Assembly (NCBI GenBank): GCA_027533425.1
Contig: JAPZUD010000002.1
Span: 124,001 to 188,000 of the forward strand
Direction: 5' to 3'
Length of the DNA stretch: 64,000 bases
Source of the DNA: Beijerinckiaceae bacterium
Lineage (GTDB): Bacteria; Pseudomonadota; Alphaproteobacteria; Rhizobiales; Beijerinckiaceae
Below the pieces are notes generated by a model, which was not told the DNA's origin, searched no databases, and saw nothing but the letters and a program-made list of their open reading frames with translations. Of the stretch, positions 9,126-26,267 are shown piece after piece (position 1 is the first letter of the stretch; each line of letters opens with the position of its first letter). Both the position numbers and the translations under genes were made by a program.

Positions 9126-10085
9126 TCAATCAAGACGCACCGTCTTCATCATACGGTTGACTGCTGCAACAACATCGGGCCCGGTGCAAGCCTCGATATC
9201 GGCCCCGAAGGAAAGAGCCGTTGCCGGCTCCACAAGAAACGCCGCCCCGCCCAGCAGCACCTTCACATCGGGGTTGAGCGATGCTTCCCGGATCCGGCGG
9301 ACAAGGCCGGTCAGCTGGTTGACCGAGGCATCGCAGCTCGCAGTCAGGCCAACAACATCAAACCACTCGGTCCGCACCCGCTCGAGCAGTTCCATCCGCG
9401 AGAGCCCGACCTCGGCCAGCACATCCCAGCCCGCGCGGATGAAAAAGGCCTCGGCGATAGAAGCGCCGAATGTATGGGTCTCGCCGGGAACAGCCGAGAT
9501 GAAGATCCGCCGCAGTTCGAGATCCGGGTCGAGTTCCGGCGCGAGGGCCGGTCCATAGGCGCGGATGAGCTGCTGGAGGCGCGACATCGCGATCGTGACC
9601 TCGACGAAGCTCAGCACATCTTCTTCCCAGAGGCGCCCCAGCTTGCGCGCCGCCGGCTCGAGCAATTCGAGGACGAGCCGCTCGAAGGGCACATCGTTGA
9701 TCAGCAGATCATCAACAAAATCGATCGCGGCATCGACGGGCTGATCGATCAGGATCCGGAGGAACCGCTCCGCGATGGCGGGCGATTCCACATTCGGGAT
9801 TGCCAGCACCCTCGCGGAAAGCCCCTCGCTCGGCTGCCGGCGAGGCGTTGCCTCACGGTGGAGCAGCATGAGGCGGGGAATGATCTCGGATTCGATGGTG
9901 CGGGCCAGCGGCGCCATATCCGGCCGAGCGGGCGCACAATGCGCAAGCTCTGGCCGGTGACGTTCGTGCATCAGGGGCGTCGCGCGCGGCATCGCACTCT
10001 CCGTGCCCGACCGCGCTACCGCTTTATCGTCCCCGTGATCGGGAACGGCGTCAGCTCCGATCATGTCGTCCGAAGTGCTCGCCAT
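9126..10085 (-). CDS. ppaA: Cobalamin-binding photosynthesis antirepressor AerR/PpaA
   Basis: AerR/PpaA binds B12 and modulates PpsR/CrtJ repression in light. The region EEDVLSFVEVTIAMSRLQ followed by PGETHTFG (the histidine that in AerR ligates cobalt) and a Rossmann-like C-terminal B12-binding domain identify the family. I chose ATG 10085 (319 residues) because GGGAGGAGTGGG stands directly before it. The frame stays open to an ATG at 10202 with no good ribosome-binding site. Rhodobacter AerR is made in long and short forms, so an alternative start is possible. It lies upstream of ppsR on the same strand with a 111-bp gap. Confidence 0.92.
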   Translation of the reverse strand: MASTSDDMIGADAVPDHGDDKAVARSGTESAMPRATPLMHERHRPELAHCAPARPDMAPLARTIESEIIPRLMLLHREATPRRQPSEGLSARVLAIPNVESPAIAERFLRILIDQPVDAAIDFVDDLLINDVPFERLVLELLEPAARKLGRLWEEDVLSFVEVTIAMSRLQQLIRAYGPALAPELDPDLELRRIFISAVPGETHTFGASIAEAFFIRAGWDVLAEVGLSRMELLERVRTEWFDVVGLTASCDASVNQLTGLVRRIREASLNPDVKVLLGGAAFLVEPATALSFGADIEACTGPDVVAAVNRMMKTVRLD

Positions 10086-10488
10086 CCCACTCCTCCCAGA
10101 GTGTTTCGCTGCGTGCGGGACGTCTTGGCCTCCGTGCCCTCTCTGACGGAGCGGCGGAAGTTCTCGGCATGCTGGAAAAGATGTGACAACCAGGCGAGAC
10201 ACAATCTGACAGAATGCCCGCCCTTCCGCAAATCTTTCCGGTTTTTATCACCCAGAAATTGCAGCGACTGTGGATTGCCGTTGCACCAGCTCGATGGCTC
10301 GACCGGGAAAACCCTGTGTTGGCAACACCCTCCACCATCTGGGCGCGCCCCGACCGCGCCTTGTTCAGTGACCATATTAAATGACAATCAAAGTGTCTAG
10401 TTAGATTGACAGATGTTTTTTTGGGGCCCACACTCTGCTCAAATTGGTGTCAACCCGCACGAGGGGGATACCGGACAGGGAGTACGCC
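10086..10488. other. Divergent regulatory region between ppaA and bchF
   Basis: This 403-bp gap must hold the promoters of the leftward ppaA(-ppsR) and the rightward bchF superoperon. The right 110 bp is noticeably more AT-rich than its surroundings and contains the PpsR box at 10394-10411. The left part shows no clear operator or RNA gene. I see no credible coding sequence. Confidence 0.6.
10394..10411. promoter_or_regulatory. PpsR/CrtJ operator upstream of bchF
   Basis: A perfect TGTC-N10-GACA palindrome (TGTCTAGTTAGATTGACA). Its right arm forms a consensus -35 hexamer TTGACA (10406-10411) on the plus strand, so PpsR binding would block RNA polymerase directly. No convincing -10 hexamer is seen 16-18 bases downstream, which may mean activator dependence. 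A second imperfect box (TGT-N13-ACA) follows at 10414-10432. The site is 78 bases upstream of the bchF start and could govern the whole bchF-to-hemA run. Confidence 0.8.
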
Positions 10489-12299
<1,811 letters not shown>

Positions 12300-12300
12300 G

Positions 12301-13873
12301 ATGCAGCTCACGGTCTGGACCTATGAGGGACCTCCCCATGTCGGCGCGATGCGCGTGGCCACCGCCATGCGCGATCTGCATTACGTGCTGCATGCGCCGC
12401 AGGGCGACACCTATGCCGACCTGCTCTTCACGATGATCGAGCGCCGGTCGAAGCGGCCGCCGGTCACCTACACCACCTTCCAGGCCCGGGATCTCGGCGG
12501 CGATACGGCTGCCCTTTTCCAGACCGCCTGCCACGAGGCCTATGAGCGGTTCCGGCCCAAGGCGATGATTGTCGGCGCCTCCTGTACCGGCGAGCTGATC
12601 CAGGATGATCCCGCGGGCCTTGCCAAGGCGGGCGGCCTGCCGATCCCGGTGATCCCGCTGGAATTGCCGAGCTACCAGAAGAAGGAAAACTGGGGCGCGG
12701 CCGAAACCTTCTACCAGATCGTCCGGCATCTCGCCGGCCCTCAGGCGTTGCCGCCGAATTCGGCGCGGCCCATCCGGGCTGCCGGCGAGAAGCCGCGCTG
12801 CAACCTGCTCGGCCCGACCGCCCTCGGCTTCCGCCATCGCGATGATGTCCGCGCGGTGACCGGCCTGCTGGAGCGGATGGGCATCGCCATCAATGTCACC
12901 GCGCCGTGGGAAGCCAGCCCGGCCGATATTGCCCGGCTCGGCAATGCCGATTTCAACGTGGTGCTCTATCCGGAAATCGCCGGCCCGGCCGCGCAATGGC
13001 TCAAGCGGTCGTTCGGGCAGCCGATCGTCTCGACCGTCCCGATCGGCGTCGGCGCCACGCGGGACTTCATCACCGAAGTGGCGCGGCTGGCCGAGATCGA
13101 CCCCGCTCCGTTCCTCAAGGCCGAGGAAAGCCGCCTGCCCTGGTATTCGCGTTCGGTGGACTCGACCTATCTCACCGGCAAGCGCGTCTTCATCTTCGGC
13201 GATGCGACCCATGCGATTGCCGCCGCCCGCGTGGCCCGCGAGGAACTGGGCTTCGAGGTGGTCGGGCTCGGCACCTACAGCCGCGAATTTGCCCGCGATG
13301 TCCGCGAGGCCGCCGCCCGGCACGGGATCGAGGCGCTGATCACCGACGATTATCTCGAGGTCGAGGCCAGGGTGGCGGAACTCCAGCCCGAGCTGGTGCT
13401 CGGCACGCAGATGGAGCGCCATATTGCCAAGCGGCTCGGCGTACCCTGCGCCGTGATCTCGGCACCGGTCCATGTGCAGGATTTCCCGGCGCGCTATTCC
13501 CCGCAAATGGGGTTCGAGGGCGCGGATGTGCTGTTCGATACCTGGGTCCATCCGCTGATGATGGGCCTCGAGGAACATCTGCTCGGGATGTTCCGCGACG
13601 ATTTCGAATTCCATGATGGCGCCGCCCCGTCGCATCTCGGCCATGCCAGCCGGGCGCCTGCCCGCGCCGCCGAACCGGTGATCGAGGTTGCCGCACCGGC
13701 CATGGCCGAGGCCGCCGCGCCGGTTGTTGCTGATGGACCGACCGGCTGGGCCCCCGAGGCCGAGCAGGAATTGCGCAAGATTCCCTTTTTCGTGCGGGGG
13801 AAGGCCCGCCGGAACACCGAAAGCTTCGCTGGCCAGCGCGGCATCCGCCTGATCACCGTGGAGACGCTGTACG

Positions 13874-13899
<26 letters not shown>
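12301..13899 (+). CDS. bchB: Light-independent protochlorophyllide reductase subunit B
   Basis: BchB is the partner of BchN. It supplies the unusual aspartate ligand of the NB cluster (Asp36 in [13 protein letters not shown]) and part of the substrate pocket; Cys95 lies in VGASCTGE. The length of 532 residues is normal. A Pro/Ala-rich linker (about 447-480) precedes the small C-terminal domain, which is common in BchB. The gene overlaps bchH by 26 bases, an unusually long overlap that should couple their translation. Confidence 0.97.
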
Positions 13900-19219
<5,320 letters not shown>

Positions 19220-19223
<4 letters not shown>

Positions 19224-20650
19224 TCAATCTGAACCGCCTGATCCTGGAACAGCTGAAGCGGATCGATGCCCGCTACCTGCCGTTCGCCGATGCCGCCACG
19301 CCGGAGCTTCCGCTCGGGCGCCTGATGCGGCTCGCATTGTTCCAGGTGTCGGTGGGCATGGCGACCGTGCTTCTGCTCGGCACGCTCAACCGGGTGATGA
19401 TCGTCGAGCTGGGCGTCTCGGCGTCGCTCGTGGCGGTGATGGTGGCCATCCCCTTCCTGGCCGCGCCGTTCCGGGCGCTGGTCGGATTCCGGTCCGACAC
19501 GCATCGCTCCGCCTTCGGCCTGCGGCGCGTGCCCTATGTCTGGACCGGCACGCTGCTGCAGTTCAGCGGGCTGGCCATCATGCCCTTTGCGGTCCTCCTG
19601 CTGGGCACGGACCATAACGCACCCGCCTGGGTGGGACAGGTCGCGGCCGCCCTCGCCTTCCTGCTGGCCGGCACGGGCCTGCACACGACGCAGACGGCCG
19701 GGCTCGCCCTCGCCACCGACCTCGCTGCCGAGGAACAGCGGCCACGCGTTGTCGCGCTGATGTATGTCGTATTCCTGATCGGCACGATCGTCAGCGGCTA
19801 TGTGTTCTCGTTGTTCCTCGCCGACTTCAGCCCGGTTCGCCTGATCCAGGTGGTCCAGGGCGCTGCGGTGGCAACCTTCATCCTCAACGTGGTCGCGCTC
19901 TGGAAGCAGGAGGTGCGCCGTGCGCCGCCGCCCAGAACCGAGACGAAGCCGAGCTTCCGCGAGGCCTGGGCATTATTCGCCGCCAACAGGCAGGCAAGGC
20001 GCTTCCTTGTGGCAGTCGGCTTCGGCACAGCCGGTTTCAACATGCAGGACATCATTCTCGAGCCCTATGGCGCCGAGGTGCTGGGGCTGTCGGTCAGCGC
20101 GACGACGATGCTGACCGCCCTTCTCGGTGCGGGCTCGCTACTGGCCTTCGCGCTCGCGGCGCGCTGGCTGGCGCGCGGCCTCCATCCCTGCCGGCTGGCA
20201 GCGATCGGCGTGCTGGCCGGGCTGGTGGCCTTCCCGATGGTGATCTTTGCCGGCGCGCTGCAATCGCCGATCCTGTTCCAGGCCGGCGTTTGCCTCATCG
20301 GCTTCGGTGCCGGACTCTTCGCCGTCAGCACGCTCCTGGCGGCGATGTCACTGGAAACAGGTGGTCTTGTCGGGCTCGCGCTCGGCGCGTGGGGCGCGGT
20401 GCAGGCCAGTTGTGCCGGCCTCGCCATCGCTGTGGGGGGGATCGTCCGCGACGGCATTGCCATGCTGGGCAAGGCAGGCTCCCTCGGAGCAGCGTTCACC
20501 TCCCCCTCCGCTGCCTATGGCTTTGTCTACCACATTGAAATCCTGCTTCTTTTCTCGACGCTTGTCGCGCTCGGACCGCTGGTCCGCACCCGGTTCAGCC
20601 GCGAGGAAAGGAGCTCGACCCGACTGCGTCTTGCCGAGTTCCCCAGTTAA
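19220..20650 (+). CDS. lhaA: Light-harvesting complex 1 assembly factor LhaA (PucC family)
   Basis: LhaA is a 12-helix membrane protein needed for assembly of the core antenna around the reaction centre, probably by delivering bacteriochlorophyll. The 476-residue sequence has the family hallmark VGMATVLLLGTLNRVMIVEL (about 45-65), then RALVGFRSDTHRSAFGLRRV, and about 12 hydrophobic segments. It is a paralogue of the bch2 product at 5192-6538. The position between bchM and puhA is the classical one for lhaA (ORF F1696 in Rhodobacter). Confidence 0.94.
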
Positions 20651-20673
20651 CCCCGCTTCGAGGAGGACATCCC

Positions 20674-21450
20674 ATGGAGCCACAAAGTTTCGCCAATCAC
20701 TACGATCTCGCGATCGTCTCGCTTTACATGTTCTGGATCTTCTTTGCCGGGCTGATCTACTATCTGCAGCGCGAAGCCCAGCGCGAAGGCTATCCGGTCG
20801 AGGAAGCGACGCAGCCCGGCAAGTTCCGGCTGAAGAGCCTTTTGTTCTACCCTCCGGCAAAGACCTTCCTGCTGCCGGATGGTTCGACCAAGATCGCCCC
20901 GGATGGCATGCCAGACTCGCGCCCTGTTCCGGGCAAAGCCATCTCGCGCGTCCCCGGTGCCCCGCTCGAGCCCAACAACACAGTCCCACTGAATGACTGC
21001 ATCGGGCCGGGATCCTGGGCCGAACGTGCTGACAAGCCGGACCTGACCACACAGATGACGCCGCGAATCGTGCCGATGCGCGTCGCCACCAGCTACACCA
21101 CAGCCTCGCGCGATCCCGATCCCCGCGGCATGCCGGTTGTCGGCTGTGACGGCGCAATCGGCGGCACCGTCGTTGATATCTGGGTCGACAGGTCGGAAGC
21201 CCTCGCCCGCTATCTCGAAGTCGAGACGGCCAAGGGCCAGCGCCGCATCCTGCTGCCGATGACTTTCTCGGTGGTCAAGACCAGGCCGGGCCGCGTGATC
21301 GTGGATGCGATTACCGGCGCCCAGTTCGAGAATGTCCCCGGGACGGCCAAGCCGGATGTCGTGACGCTGCTCGAAGAGGACAAGATCTGTGCCTATTACG
21401 GCTCGGGCACCCTCTATGCGACGCCGGACCGTGCGGAGCCGCTGATATGA
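20674..21450 (+). CDS. puhA: Photosynthetic reaction centre H subunit
   Basis: PuhA caps the cytoplasmic face of the L/M reaction-centre core and forms proton paths to the QB quinone. The 258-residue protein has one N-terminal transmembrane helix (about 12-32, ending LIYYLQREAQREGYPVE) and a beta-rich cytoplasmic domain. VDIWVDRSEALARYLEVE contains the glutamate corresponding to the functionally important Glu-H173. GAGGAGG precedes the ATG. It starts 23 bases after lhaA and overlaps puhB by ATGA. Confidence 0.97.
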   Translation: MEPQSFANHYDLAIVSLYMFWIFFAGLIYYLQREAQREGYPVEEATQPGKFRLKSLLFYPPAKTFLLPDGSTKIAPDGMPDSRPVPGKAISRVPGAPLEPNNTVPLNDCIGPGSWAERADKPDLTTQMTPRIVPMRVATSYTTASRDPDPRGMPVVGCDGAIGGTVVDIWVDRSEALARYLEVETAKGQRRILLPMTFSVVKTRPGRVIVDAITGAQFENVPGTAKPDVVTLLEEDKICAYYGSGTLYATPDRAEPLI

Positions 21451-22133
21451 GCGATCACGACGATTTCGCCGTTGAGCCGGTGCGGGGCCTTCCTGCCCGG
21501 CTTCCGGAGGGCGAAACCCTGCTCTGGCAGGGAGCGCCCAACTGGAAGGTCCTCGCCTGGCGCGGCTTCCATCTGCGCTTCGTCTCGGCCTATTTCGCCG
21601 TGCTGATCGGCTGGACCGGCTTCAGCACATGGTGGGTCGGCGCCGGCTGGCCGATGGTGTTCCGCTCCGTCGTGCCGATCACGGTCGCGGCCCTGATCGC
21701 GATCGGTCTGCTGGCGCTTGTCGCCTGGCTGGTCGCGCGGTCGAGCGTCTACAGCATCACCTCGAAGCGCGTCGTGATGCGCATCGGCGTGGCCCTGCCG
21801 ATGACGTTCAACCTGCCCTTCAACTGCATCGAAGGGGCTTCGATCCGCCGCTGGGCGGATGGCTCCGGCGATATCAGCCTCGCGATGGGCGAGAAAAACG
21901 GCCTCAATGCCCTGGTACTCTGGCCGCATGCCCGGCCCTGGCACCTGAGCAAGCCTGAACCGAGCTTCCGCGCCCTTGCGGATCTCGATTCTGTTGCTGC
22001 CTTGCTGGCCCACGCCCTCCAGGCAGCCAGCCCGGACGGCGAGACCAGCCTGACCCTGCCGGCGGCGCGCCCTGCGCCGCAGCCCGAAACGCCGCTGATC
22101 GAGGGCTCCTCCCTCGCCTCGGCTGCCCGCTAA
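21447..22133 (+). CDS. puhB: Reaction centre assembly protein PuhB
   Basis: PuhB is a membrane protein required for efficient reaction-centre assembly in Rhodobacter. The 228-residue protein begins with LPARLPEGETLLWQGAPNWK, typical of PuhB, followed by hydrophobic helices (about 48-68 and 76-100) and a PH-like region (YSITSKRVVMRIGVALPMTF). The C-terminal 40 residues are Ala/Pro-rich. It is coupled to puhA by ATGA overlap and precedes puhC by 15 bases. Confidence 0.93.
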   Translation: MSDHDDFAVEPVRGLPARLPEGETLLWQGAPNWKVLAWRGFHLRFVSAYFAVLIGWTGFSTWWVGAGWPMVFRSVVPITVAALIAIGLLALVAWLVARSSVYSITSKRVVMRIGVALPMTFNLPFNCIEGASIRRWADGSGDISLAMGEKNGLNALVLWPHARPWHLSKPEPSFRALADLDSVAALLAHALQAASPDGETSLTLPAARPAPQPETPLIEGSSLASAAR

Positions 22134-22148
22134 GGACAGGAGACGCAC

Positions 22149-22643
22149 ATGGCCACAACCACCAGGGGTTCGGTCTTTCCGGGATGGTTCCTGGCGGGTG
22201 CCGCCGGCCTGATGGGGCTGGCCATCGTCTCGGCCGGTATCGGCCGATACCAGAAGGCGATCAACGGACCGGCGCCGATGCCGGCCGTGGTTGCCGAAGT
22301 CTCGATCCGGTTCGAGGCCCGGCCGGATGGCAGCATGCTGATCCGCCGCCTCCCGGATGACCGGGTGATCGAACACCTGCCCACCGATGGAAGCGGCTTC
22401 ATGCGCGGCATCCAACGCAGCCTGAACCGCGACCGCGCCATGCGGCAGCTCGACCGGGACGCGCCCTACCGGCTGGTCAAGCGCGCCAATGGCCGCCACG
22501 CGGTCATCGACCCGCTCTCCGGCGAGCGAATCGAACTTGACGGCTTCGGCCCCAGCCACAGCCAGCATGTCGGCCGGCTGATTGACCAGGGACAAAGCCA
22601 GACCGGCCTTTCCACGCCTAGCCTGTCGAAAAACCAGAATTAA
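22149..22643 (+). CDS. puhC: Photosynthetic complex assembly protein PuhC
   Basis: PuhC is a single-span membrane protein that affects reorganisation of the reaction-centre/LH1 core. The 164-residue protein has one transmembrane helix (about 11-30) and a periplasmic domain with the family-typical IRFEARPDGSMLIRRL, GFMRGIQRSLNRDR and GERIELDGFGP. Ribosome-binding site GGACAGGAGA. Length and order after puhB match the family. Confidence 0.93.
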   Translation: MATTTRGSVFPGWFLAGAAGLMGLAIVSAGIGRYQKAINGPAPMPAVVAEVSIRFEARPDGSMLIRRLPDDRVIEHLPTDGSGFMRGIQRSLNRDRAMRQLDRDAPYRLVKRANGRHAVIDPLSGERIELDGFGPSHSQHVGRLIDQGQSQTGLSTPSLSKNQN

Positions 22644-22656
22644 ACGGAGGACACCG

Positions 22657-22974
22657 ATGCAGCTTGGAACCCATTCCCCCCCCGACATCCATGCCCGCAG
22701 GTTCGATGTCGGCTGCACGATCCGCGTCTCGCATACTTTCGAGAGCCTGCATGCCCATGTCGAACTGGATGACAACGTGCCGATCTTCCCCGGCGACGAG
22801 GTCATCGTCCATGGCTCGCCGGTGAAGGTGCCCTATGGCGAGACCGCCGAAATCCGCCGGACGGCGACCGTCGTCCGGGCCGGTCCGATCGAGCGCCTGT
22901 GGACCAAGGCCACGGGCCGCCTCGAAATGATGGAACTGCTTGAATTCAGCTTCTCGGAAAGGACCCGGCTATGA
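22657..22974 (+). CDS. bciE: BciE-like accessory subunit of the oxygen-dependent cyclase
   Basis: A 105-residue soluble protein starting at ATG 22657 behind ACGGAGG and overlapping acsF by ATGA. It is beta-rich ([32 protein letters not shown]) and has a single cysteine, so it cannot hold an iron-sulfur centre alone. In alphaproteobacteria the AcsF cyclase is reported to require a small subunit, BciE, encoded directly upstream of acsF. The assignment rests on position, size and operon context, not on a motif I could verify. Confidence 0.75.
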   Translation: MQLGTHSPPDIHARRFDVGCTIRVSHTFESLHAHVELDDNVPIFPGDEVIVHGSPVKVPYGETAEIRRTATVVRAGPIERLWTKATGRLEMMELLEFSFSERTRL

Positions 22975-24056
22975 GCGCGACCACCACACTCGATGTCCGC
23001 AATGCCCCGGCAATCGACACGACGGAAGCCACGCGGATCGCCCAGGCCGATACGGTCCTGACTCCCCGCTTTTACACAACCGATTTTGACGAGCTCGACA
23101 AGGTCGACGTCACGCCCGTCCGGGAGGAATGGGATGCGCTGCTCGCCGAGATGAAGAGCGACCCGAACAAGGGCCATTTCCAGCGCAATGCCGAGTGGAA
23201 CTCGGACATGTCGCATCTCCAGGGCCAGCTGCGGAAGGAGATGATCGACTTCCTGATCAGCTCCTGCACGGCTGAATTCTCGGGATGCGTCCTCTATGCG
23301 GAAATGAAGAAGCGCGGAACCAACAAGGAAATCTGCGAACTCTTCAAGTATATGAGCCGCGATGAAGCCCGGCATGCCGGATTCATCAATGATGCCCTGA
23401 AGGATTTTGGCGTCGGCGTCGATCTCGGCTTCCTGACGAAGGCGAAGAAATATACGTATTTCAAACCGAAATACATCTACTACGCCACCTACCTCTCCGA
23501 GAAGATCGGGTATGCGCGCTATATCACGATCTTCCGGCACCTCGAGAAGCATCCGGAACTGCGCATCCATCCGATCTTCAAGTGGTTCGAGGAATGGTGC
23601 AATGACGAGTTCCGCCATGGCGAGGCCTTCTCGCTGCTGATGCGGGCCAACCCGCATCTGCTGCGCGGCTACAACAAGTACTGGATCCGGTTCTTCCTGC
23701 TCGCGGTCTTCGCGACGATGTATGTCCGGGATCACGCGCGGCCGGCCTTCCACAAGGCACTGGGCATCGATCCGAAGGAATATGGCATGCGCGTCTTCCG
23801 GGTGACGTCGGAGATTTCGCGCCAGTGCTTCCCGCTGGAGCTGGATATCGACCATCCCGCCTTCCGCAAGGGCCTCGACCGGCTGCTCGTGCTGAACGAG
23901 AAGATCGCCGATGCCGACGAGCAGGGCGGGGTGATCGGCAAGGTGAAGCGCTACGCGGCCATGGCCCAGATCGCGGCCACGATGGCGAAGCTCTACTTCC
24001 TCCCGGTCAAGTCGAACACGATCCCGGCCACCAGCCGGCTCTATCCGAGCTATTGA
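22971..24056 (+). CDS. acsF: Mg-protoporphyrin IX monomethyl ester oxidative cyclase (aerobic)
   Basis: AcsF is the diiron monooxygenase that forms ring E of protochlorophyllide using O2. The 361-residue protein has the two carboxylate-histidine diiron motifs DEARHAGF (131-138) and [10 protein letters not shown] (211-220), plus [16 protein letters not shown] near residue 100. No anaerobic counterpart (bchE) is in this window, so the cluster as seen supports oxygen-dependent pigment synthesis. It is coupled to bciE upstream and lies 13 bases before puhE. Confidence 0.97.
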   Translation: MSATTTLDVRNAPAIDTTEATRIAQADTVLTPRFYTTDFDELDKVDVTPVREEWDALLAEMKSDPNKGHFQRNAEWNSDMSHLQGQLRKEMIDFLISSCTAEFSGCVLYAEMKKRGTNKEICELFKYMSRDEARHAGFINDALKDFGVGVDLGFLTKAKKYTYFKPKYIYYATYLSEKIGYARYITIFRHLEKHPELRIHPIFKWFEEWCNDEFRHGEAFSLLMRANPHLLRGYNKYWIRFFLLAVFATMYVRDHARPAFHKALGIDPKEYGMRVFRVTSEISRQCFPLELDIDHPAFRKGLDRLLVLNEKIADADEQGGVIGKVKRYAAMAQIAATMAKLYFLPVKSNTIPATSRLYPSY

Positions 24057-24069
24057 ACCGGAACCGGCC

Positions 24070-24978
24070 ATGGACGCGCTCGCCCTCCCGATCGTCATGA
24101 CACTCTTCGTCTGGTGGTTCGCCACCGGCGCGGTGCTGTTCCTGACCGGGCTGCCACGCGCGACCTATGGCTGGAGCATGGCCATCGCCACGCTGGTCGG
24201 ACTGGGCGGCCTCGCAGCCCTGTTCGCCAGCGCGCGCATGACGACGCCCGCCGGGGCCTATATCGCCTTTTTCGGTGCGATGGCCGTCTGGGCCTGGAAC
24301 GAGATCGGCTTCCTGCTCGGGCATGTCACCGGCAGCCGCCGCACCCCCTCACCGCCCGGAATCCGGGGCTGGACGCGGTTCGTCGCGGCAACGCAGACGC
24401 TTATCCATCATGAATTGCTGATCCTCGCTTCGGCCCTCGCGATCGTCGCGGTGACCTGGGACGAGCCCAACCAGGTCGGCACGCGGCTCTTCCTCGTGCT
24501 CTGGCTGATGCGGCTCAGCACGAAATTCAACATCTTCCTCGGGGTGCCGAATGTGACGGTGGAATTCCTGCCGTCGCATCTCGCCTATCTCGCCACCTAT
24601 TTCAGAAAACGGCCGATGAATGGGCTGTTTCCCTTCTCGGTCACGATCTCGACGCTGGTAACCGCCTGGCTGTGCCACAGCATGCTGGCTGCGCCGGCCG
24701 GCAGCTTCGAGGCGACGGGCCATGCCCTGATCGCGGCGCTGATGGCGCTGGCGGTGCTGGAACATTGGTTCCTTGTGATCCCCCTGCCTTTCGGCGAGCT
24801 CTGGTCCTGGGGTCTCGCCTCCCGTCCGCCGGTGCCGGAAGCACCGAAGCCGACCGAAGCCACGGAACGGGCCCCCGCCTGCCCCGTGCTTCTTGCCATA
24901 AGCCAGCCTGGAACGGCGCCCGCCGTTGCGCCGGAAACCTGGCCGAAGTCCCTAGTCTGTGGAGGAACCAGCCGATGA
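24070..24978 (+). CDS. puhE: Putative photosynthetic complex assembly protein PuhE
   Basis: PuhE is a polytopic inner-membrane protein found in photosynthesis clusters between acsF/puhD and hemA, and implicated in reaction-centre and bacteriochlorophyll levels in Rhodobacter. The 302-residue protein has seven or eight hydrophobic segments and the characteristic [20 protein letters not shown] followed by [15 protein letters not shown]. The C-terminal 50 residues are Pro/Ala-rich and poorly conserved. The stop overlaps the hemA start by ATGA. No puhD-like small gene is seen next to it. Confidence 0.92.
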   Translation: MDALALPIVMTLFVWWFATGAVLFLTGLPRATYGWSMAIATLVGLGGLAALFASARMTTPAGAYIAFFGAMAVWAWNEIGFLLGHVTGSRRTPSPPGIRGWTRFVAATQTLIHHELLILASALAIVAVTWDEPNQVGTRLFLVLWLMRLSTKFNIFLGVPNVTVEFLPSHLAYLATYFRKRPMNGLFPFSVTISTLVTAWLCHSMLAAPAGSFEATGHALIAALMALAVLEHWFLVIPLPFGELWSWGLASRPPVPEAPKPTEATERAPACPVLLAISQPGTAPAVAPETWPKSLVCGGTSR

Positions 24979-26186
24979 AATTCGAGACTTTCTTTCGCCG
25001 CGAGCTGGCCTCGCTCCGCAACGAGGGCCGTTACCGCGTTTTCGCCGATCTGGAACGCAAGGCCGGGCAATTCCCCCGGGCGATGTTCCACGGCCCGTCC
25101 GGCCCGCGCGAGGTCACGGTCTGGTGCTCGAACGATTATCTCGGCATGGGGCAGCACCCGGCGGTGCTGGAGGCCATGCACGAGGCGCTCGACACATGTG
25201 GCGCCGGTGCGGGTGGCACGCGCAACATCGCGGGTACCAATCATTACCATGTGATGATCGAGAAGGAGCTGGCCGCGCTCCACAACAAGGAAGCGGCGCT
25301 GCTCTTCAATTCGGGCTACATGTCGAACTGGGCCGCGATCAGCACCATCGCCTCGAAGCTGCCGGAATGCGTCATTCTCTCGGATGCGCTCAACCATGCC
25401 TCGATGATCGAGGGCATGCGCCACAGCCGGGCGAAGAAGATCGTCTTCGAGCACAACAACCCGGATGACCTGCGGCGGCACCTGCGCGCACTGGATCCGA
25501 AAGTGCCGAAATTCGTCCTGTTCGAATCCGTCTATTCGATGGATGGCGATGTCGCGCCGGTCCGCGAGATCGTGGAGGCGGCCGAGGATTACGGCGCTCT
25601 CACCTATATCGACGAGGTCCATTCCGTCGGGCTGTATGGCCCGGGCGGGGCAGGCATCGCCGCGCGGGACGGGATGAGCGACCGGATCGACATTGTCGAG
25701 GGCACGCTCGGCAAGGCCATCGGCGTGCTGGGCGGCTATATCGCCGGCTCGGCGGCCATGTGCGATTTCGTCCGCAGCTTCGCCTCCGGCTTCATCTTCT
25801 CGACGGCGCTGCCGCCAGCCATCGCCGCCGGCGCCCTGGCCAGTATCCGGCATCTCCGGAACAGCGATGCCGAGCGGATCGGCCATCAGGAGCGCGTGGC
25901 CCAGGTGCGGGCGGCGCTCGACGAGGCCGGCATTCCTCATATGCCGAATCCCAGCCATATCGTGCCGGTGATGGTGGGGGATGCAGCCCTGTGCAAGAAG
26001 CTCAGCGATGACCTGATCGAGCGCTTTGACATCTATGTGCAGCCGATCAACTACCCGACCGTACCGCGCGGGACCGAAAGGTTGCGGATCACACCGACCC
26101 CGTTGCATTCGGACGAGGATATCCGCAAGCTTGTGGAAGCGCTGTCCTCGATCTGGTCCATGGTCGGATTGAAACGGGCGGCGTGA
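24975..26186 (+). CDS. hemA: 5-aminolevulinate synthase
   Basis: HemA condenses glycine and succinyl-CoA to 5-aminolevulinate, the first committed tetrapyrrole step in alphaproteobacteria, with pyridoxal phosphate. The 403-residue protein starts [15 protein letters not shown] at ATG 24975. Motifs: [33 protein letters not shown] (PLP-binding Asp), and the Schiff-base lysine in [10 protein letters not shown] (Lys247). Frames open upstream, but the puhE overlap and GGAGG eight bases upstream fix this start. Its place in the operon couples precursor supply to the Mg branch. Confidence 0.97.
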   Translation: MKFETFFRRELASLRNEGRYRVFADLERKAGQFPRAMFHGPSGPREVTVWCSNDYLGMGQHPAVLEAMHEALDTCGAGAGGTRNIAGTNHYHVMIEKELAALHNKEAALLFNSGYMSNWAAISTIASKLPECVILSDALNHASMIEGMRHSRAKKIVFEHNNPDDLRRHLRALDPKVPKFVLFESVYSMDGDVAPVREIVEAAEDYGALTYIDEVHSVGLYGPGGAGIAARDGMSDRIDIVEGTLGKAIGVLGGYIAGSAAMCDFVRSFASGFIFSTALPPAIAAGALASIRHLRNSDAERIGHQERVAQVRAALDEAGIPHMPNPSHIVPVMVGDAALCKKLSDDLIERFDIYVQPINYPTVPRGTERLRITPTPLHSDEDIRKLVEALSSIWSMVGLKRAA

Positions 26187-26196
26187 CATTCTGTCA
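26184..26196. repeat. Short perfect inverted repeat at the hemA stop
   Basis: TGACA-TTC-TGTCA, beginning at the hemA stop codon and about 70 bases upstream of cycA. The arms are PpsR-like half-sites in the reverse order (GACA then TGTC), so this is not a standard PpsR box. It could be an operator for cycA or chance. Confidence 0.25.
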
Positions 26197-26267
26197 TCCA
26201 GTCGCCAGCCCGCCACGTATACCTGTCCATCGCGGGTGAGTGCCGCGAAACAAGCCGAGGAAATGCC

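Noticed and set aside
10362-10386. A third PpsR box before bchF (TGT at 10362 with ACA at 10384)
   Set aside because: The spacer is 19 bases, not 12, so it does not fit PpsR binding.
10378-10391. FnrL-like box (TAAAT-GACA-ATCAA) upstream of bchF
   Set aside because: Only the right half matches TTGAT-N4-ATCAA; the left half has two mismatches. Too weak to list as a site.
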